Source: Candidatus Bathyarchaeota archaeon
GTDB taxonomy: Archaea > Thermoproteota > Bathyarchaeia > 40CM-2-53-6 > FEN-987
NCBI GenBank assembly: GCA_023247835.1
Contig: JAHFFU010000102.1
Location: 1-5,022, forward strand
Length of the DNA stretch: 5,022 bases
Direction: 5' to 3'
Of the stretch, positions 4,598-5,022 are shown piece after piece. A model generated the notes under the pieces. That model had not been told where the DNA came from and did no database searches. It saw only the letters and a program-made list of their open reading frames with translations. The position numbers and the translations under genes are program-made. Position 1 is the first letter of the stretch, and every line of letters starts with the position of its first letter.

Positions 4598-5022
4598 ATG
4601 CGAAAAAGATCTGGTTGCAGCCGGTTCAGGTTGGTTCACTACACAGTTTGCCTAGTTTTCCTGGCTAGCCTCTTAGCTAACATAGCCGCCCTCAGCGCTT
4701 CTGCTTTCGCTCCAACTGATCTGCCGCGATACATCGACGAATACTCCGTTCCAACACACGAATCTGGGCCCCTAGCAGTTGCAGTTGACGCGCGTGGCGT
4801 AGTATGGTTTACTGAGTCGAACGCAAGCAAGCTTGGCAGGTTTGACCCCGCAAATCAAAGTTTCAAAGAATATGATGTTCCTGGAGCCGGAGATATGTGG
4901 GGTATCACTGTTGACAAGAATGGTTACGTCTGGATTACCCAGTACTCGGGAAAAGGGGCTGTAAACCCGGGCGGCTCGTTCGTGCCGGGTGGTCATGGTC
5001 GCCTGTTACGCTTCGATCCGAC
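4598..5022 (+). CDS. Secreted Vgb/NHL-type beta-propeller protein, 3' end cut by window
   Basis: The frame from ATG 4598 stays open for 141 codons to the window end. Residues 1-37 look like an export signal: basic start MRKRSGCSRFR, a hydrophobic core about 15-32, and a possible cleavage after ASAFA. Two propeller-blade repeats of the virginiamycin B lyase-like type follow: PLAVAVDARGVVWFTES...GRFDP (58-84) and MWGITVDKNGYVWITQ...GRLLRFDP (100-141). Such six- to seven-bladed proteins are often annotated 'streptogramin lyase', but most archaeal members have no proven enzyme activity, so this should be read only as an extracytoplasmic beta-propeller. It starts 42 nt after the ZIP gene; GAGGGATGG about 9 nt upstream is a weak SD. 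A link to the metal/redox genes is not evident. Confidence 0.75.
   Translation, partial: MRKRSGCSRFRLVHYTVCLVFLASLLANIAALSASAFAPTDLPRYIDEYSVPTHESGPLAVAVDARGVVWFTESNASKLGRFDPANQSFKEYDVPGAGDMWGITVDKNGYVWITQYSGKGAVNPGGSFVPGGHGRLLRFDP

Noticed and set aside
4639..4996. Minus-strand frames opposite the beta-propeller gene
   Set aside because: They lie antisense to a frame with a signal peptide and two clear propeller blades.
4598..5022. Virginiamycin B lyase (antibiotic resistance) as the function of the last gene
   Set aside because: Only the propeller repeats are visible, the catalytic region lies beyond the window, and Vgb-like propellers in archaea are mostly of unknown function.

Overview
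The window looks archaeal, most plausibly from the TACK/Thaumarchaeota side, although no marker gene is present to prove it. Three things point that way. A C2H2 zinc finger is fused to a membrane-anchored redoxin. Several starts are preceded by the archaeal-type Shine-Dalgarno core GGTGAT (or GGTG). A TATA-like element sits in a compact divergent intergenic region. The exact lineage is a guess. Every gene shows sensible coding structure, and no rRNA, tRNA, CRISPR array, insertion sequence or origin was seen.

Layout: a divergent control region at about 2700-2850 splits the window. The leftward (minus-strand) arm reads, in order of transcription: a 79-aa two-helix membrane protein with a CPALC motif (2669-2430); a C2H2 finger-TM-redoxin protein with a CQPC motif (2356-1601); a very small thioredoxin/glutaredoxin-like protein with a CTPC motif (1575-1327); a CcdA/DsbD-type membrane electron carrier that overlaps it by one base (1327-422); and a Met/Gly/Cys-rich small membrane protein whose frame breaks at position 79 and appears to continue, one base shifted, to position 18. 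The rightward (plus-strand) arm reads: a PadR-like winged-helix regulator with a C-terminal zinc ribbon (2853-3287); a membrane-anchored or secreted cupredoxin with a CuA-like CxxxCxxxH site, 4 nt later (3292-3747); a ZIP-family metal transporter (3821-4555); and the start of a secreted Vgb/NHL-type beta-propeller protein cut off by the window end (4598-5022).

How the genes may work together (inference): CcdA proteins carry reducing equivalents across the membrane to extracytoplasmic thiol proteins, and in known systems this supports cytochrome c maturation or insertion of copper into CuA centres. Here a CcdA, a membrane-anchored outward-facing redoxin and a small Trx-fold protein lie opposite a two-cysteine cupredoxin, a metal transporter and a zinc-ribbon regulator. 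A near-perfect 21-bp dyad overlaps the leftward TATA-like element and is a candidate operator for that regulator. The simplest reading is a thiol-redox and metal (probably copper) maturation or homeostasis module. Two open points concern reading frames: the Met-rich gene is broken by an apparent +1 shift, and the small Trx-like gene has its first beta-strand coded upstream of its only possible start codon.
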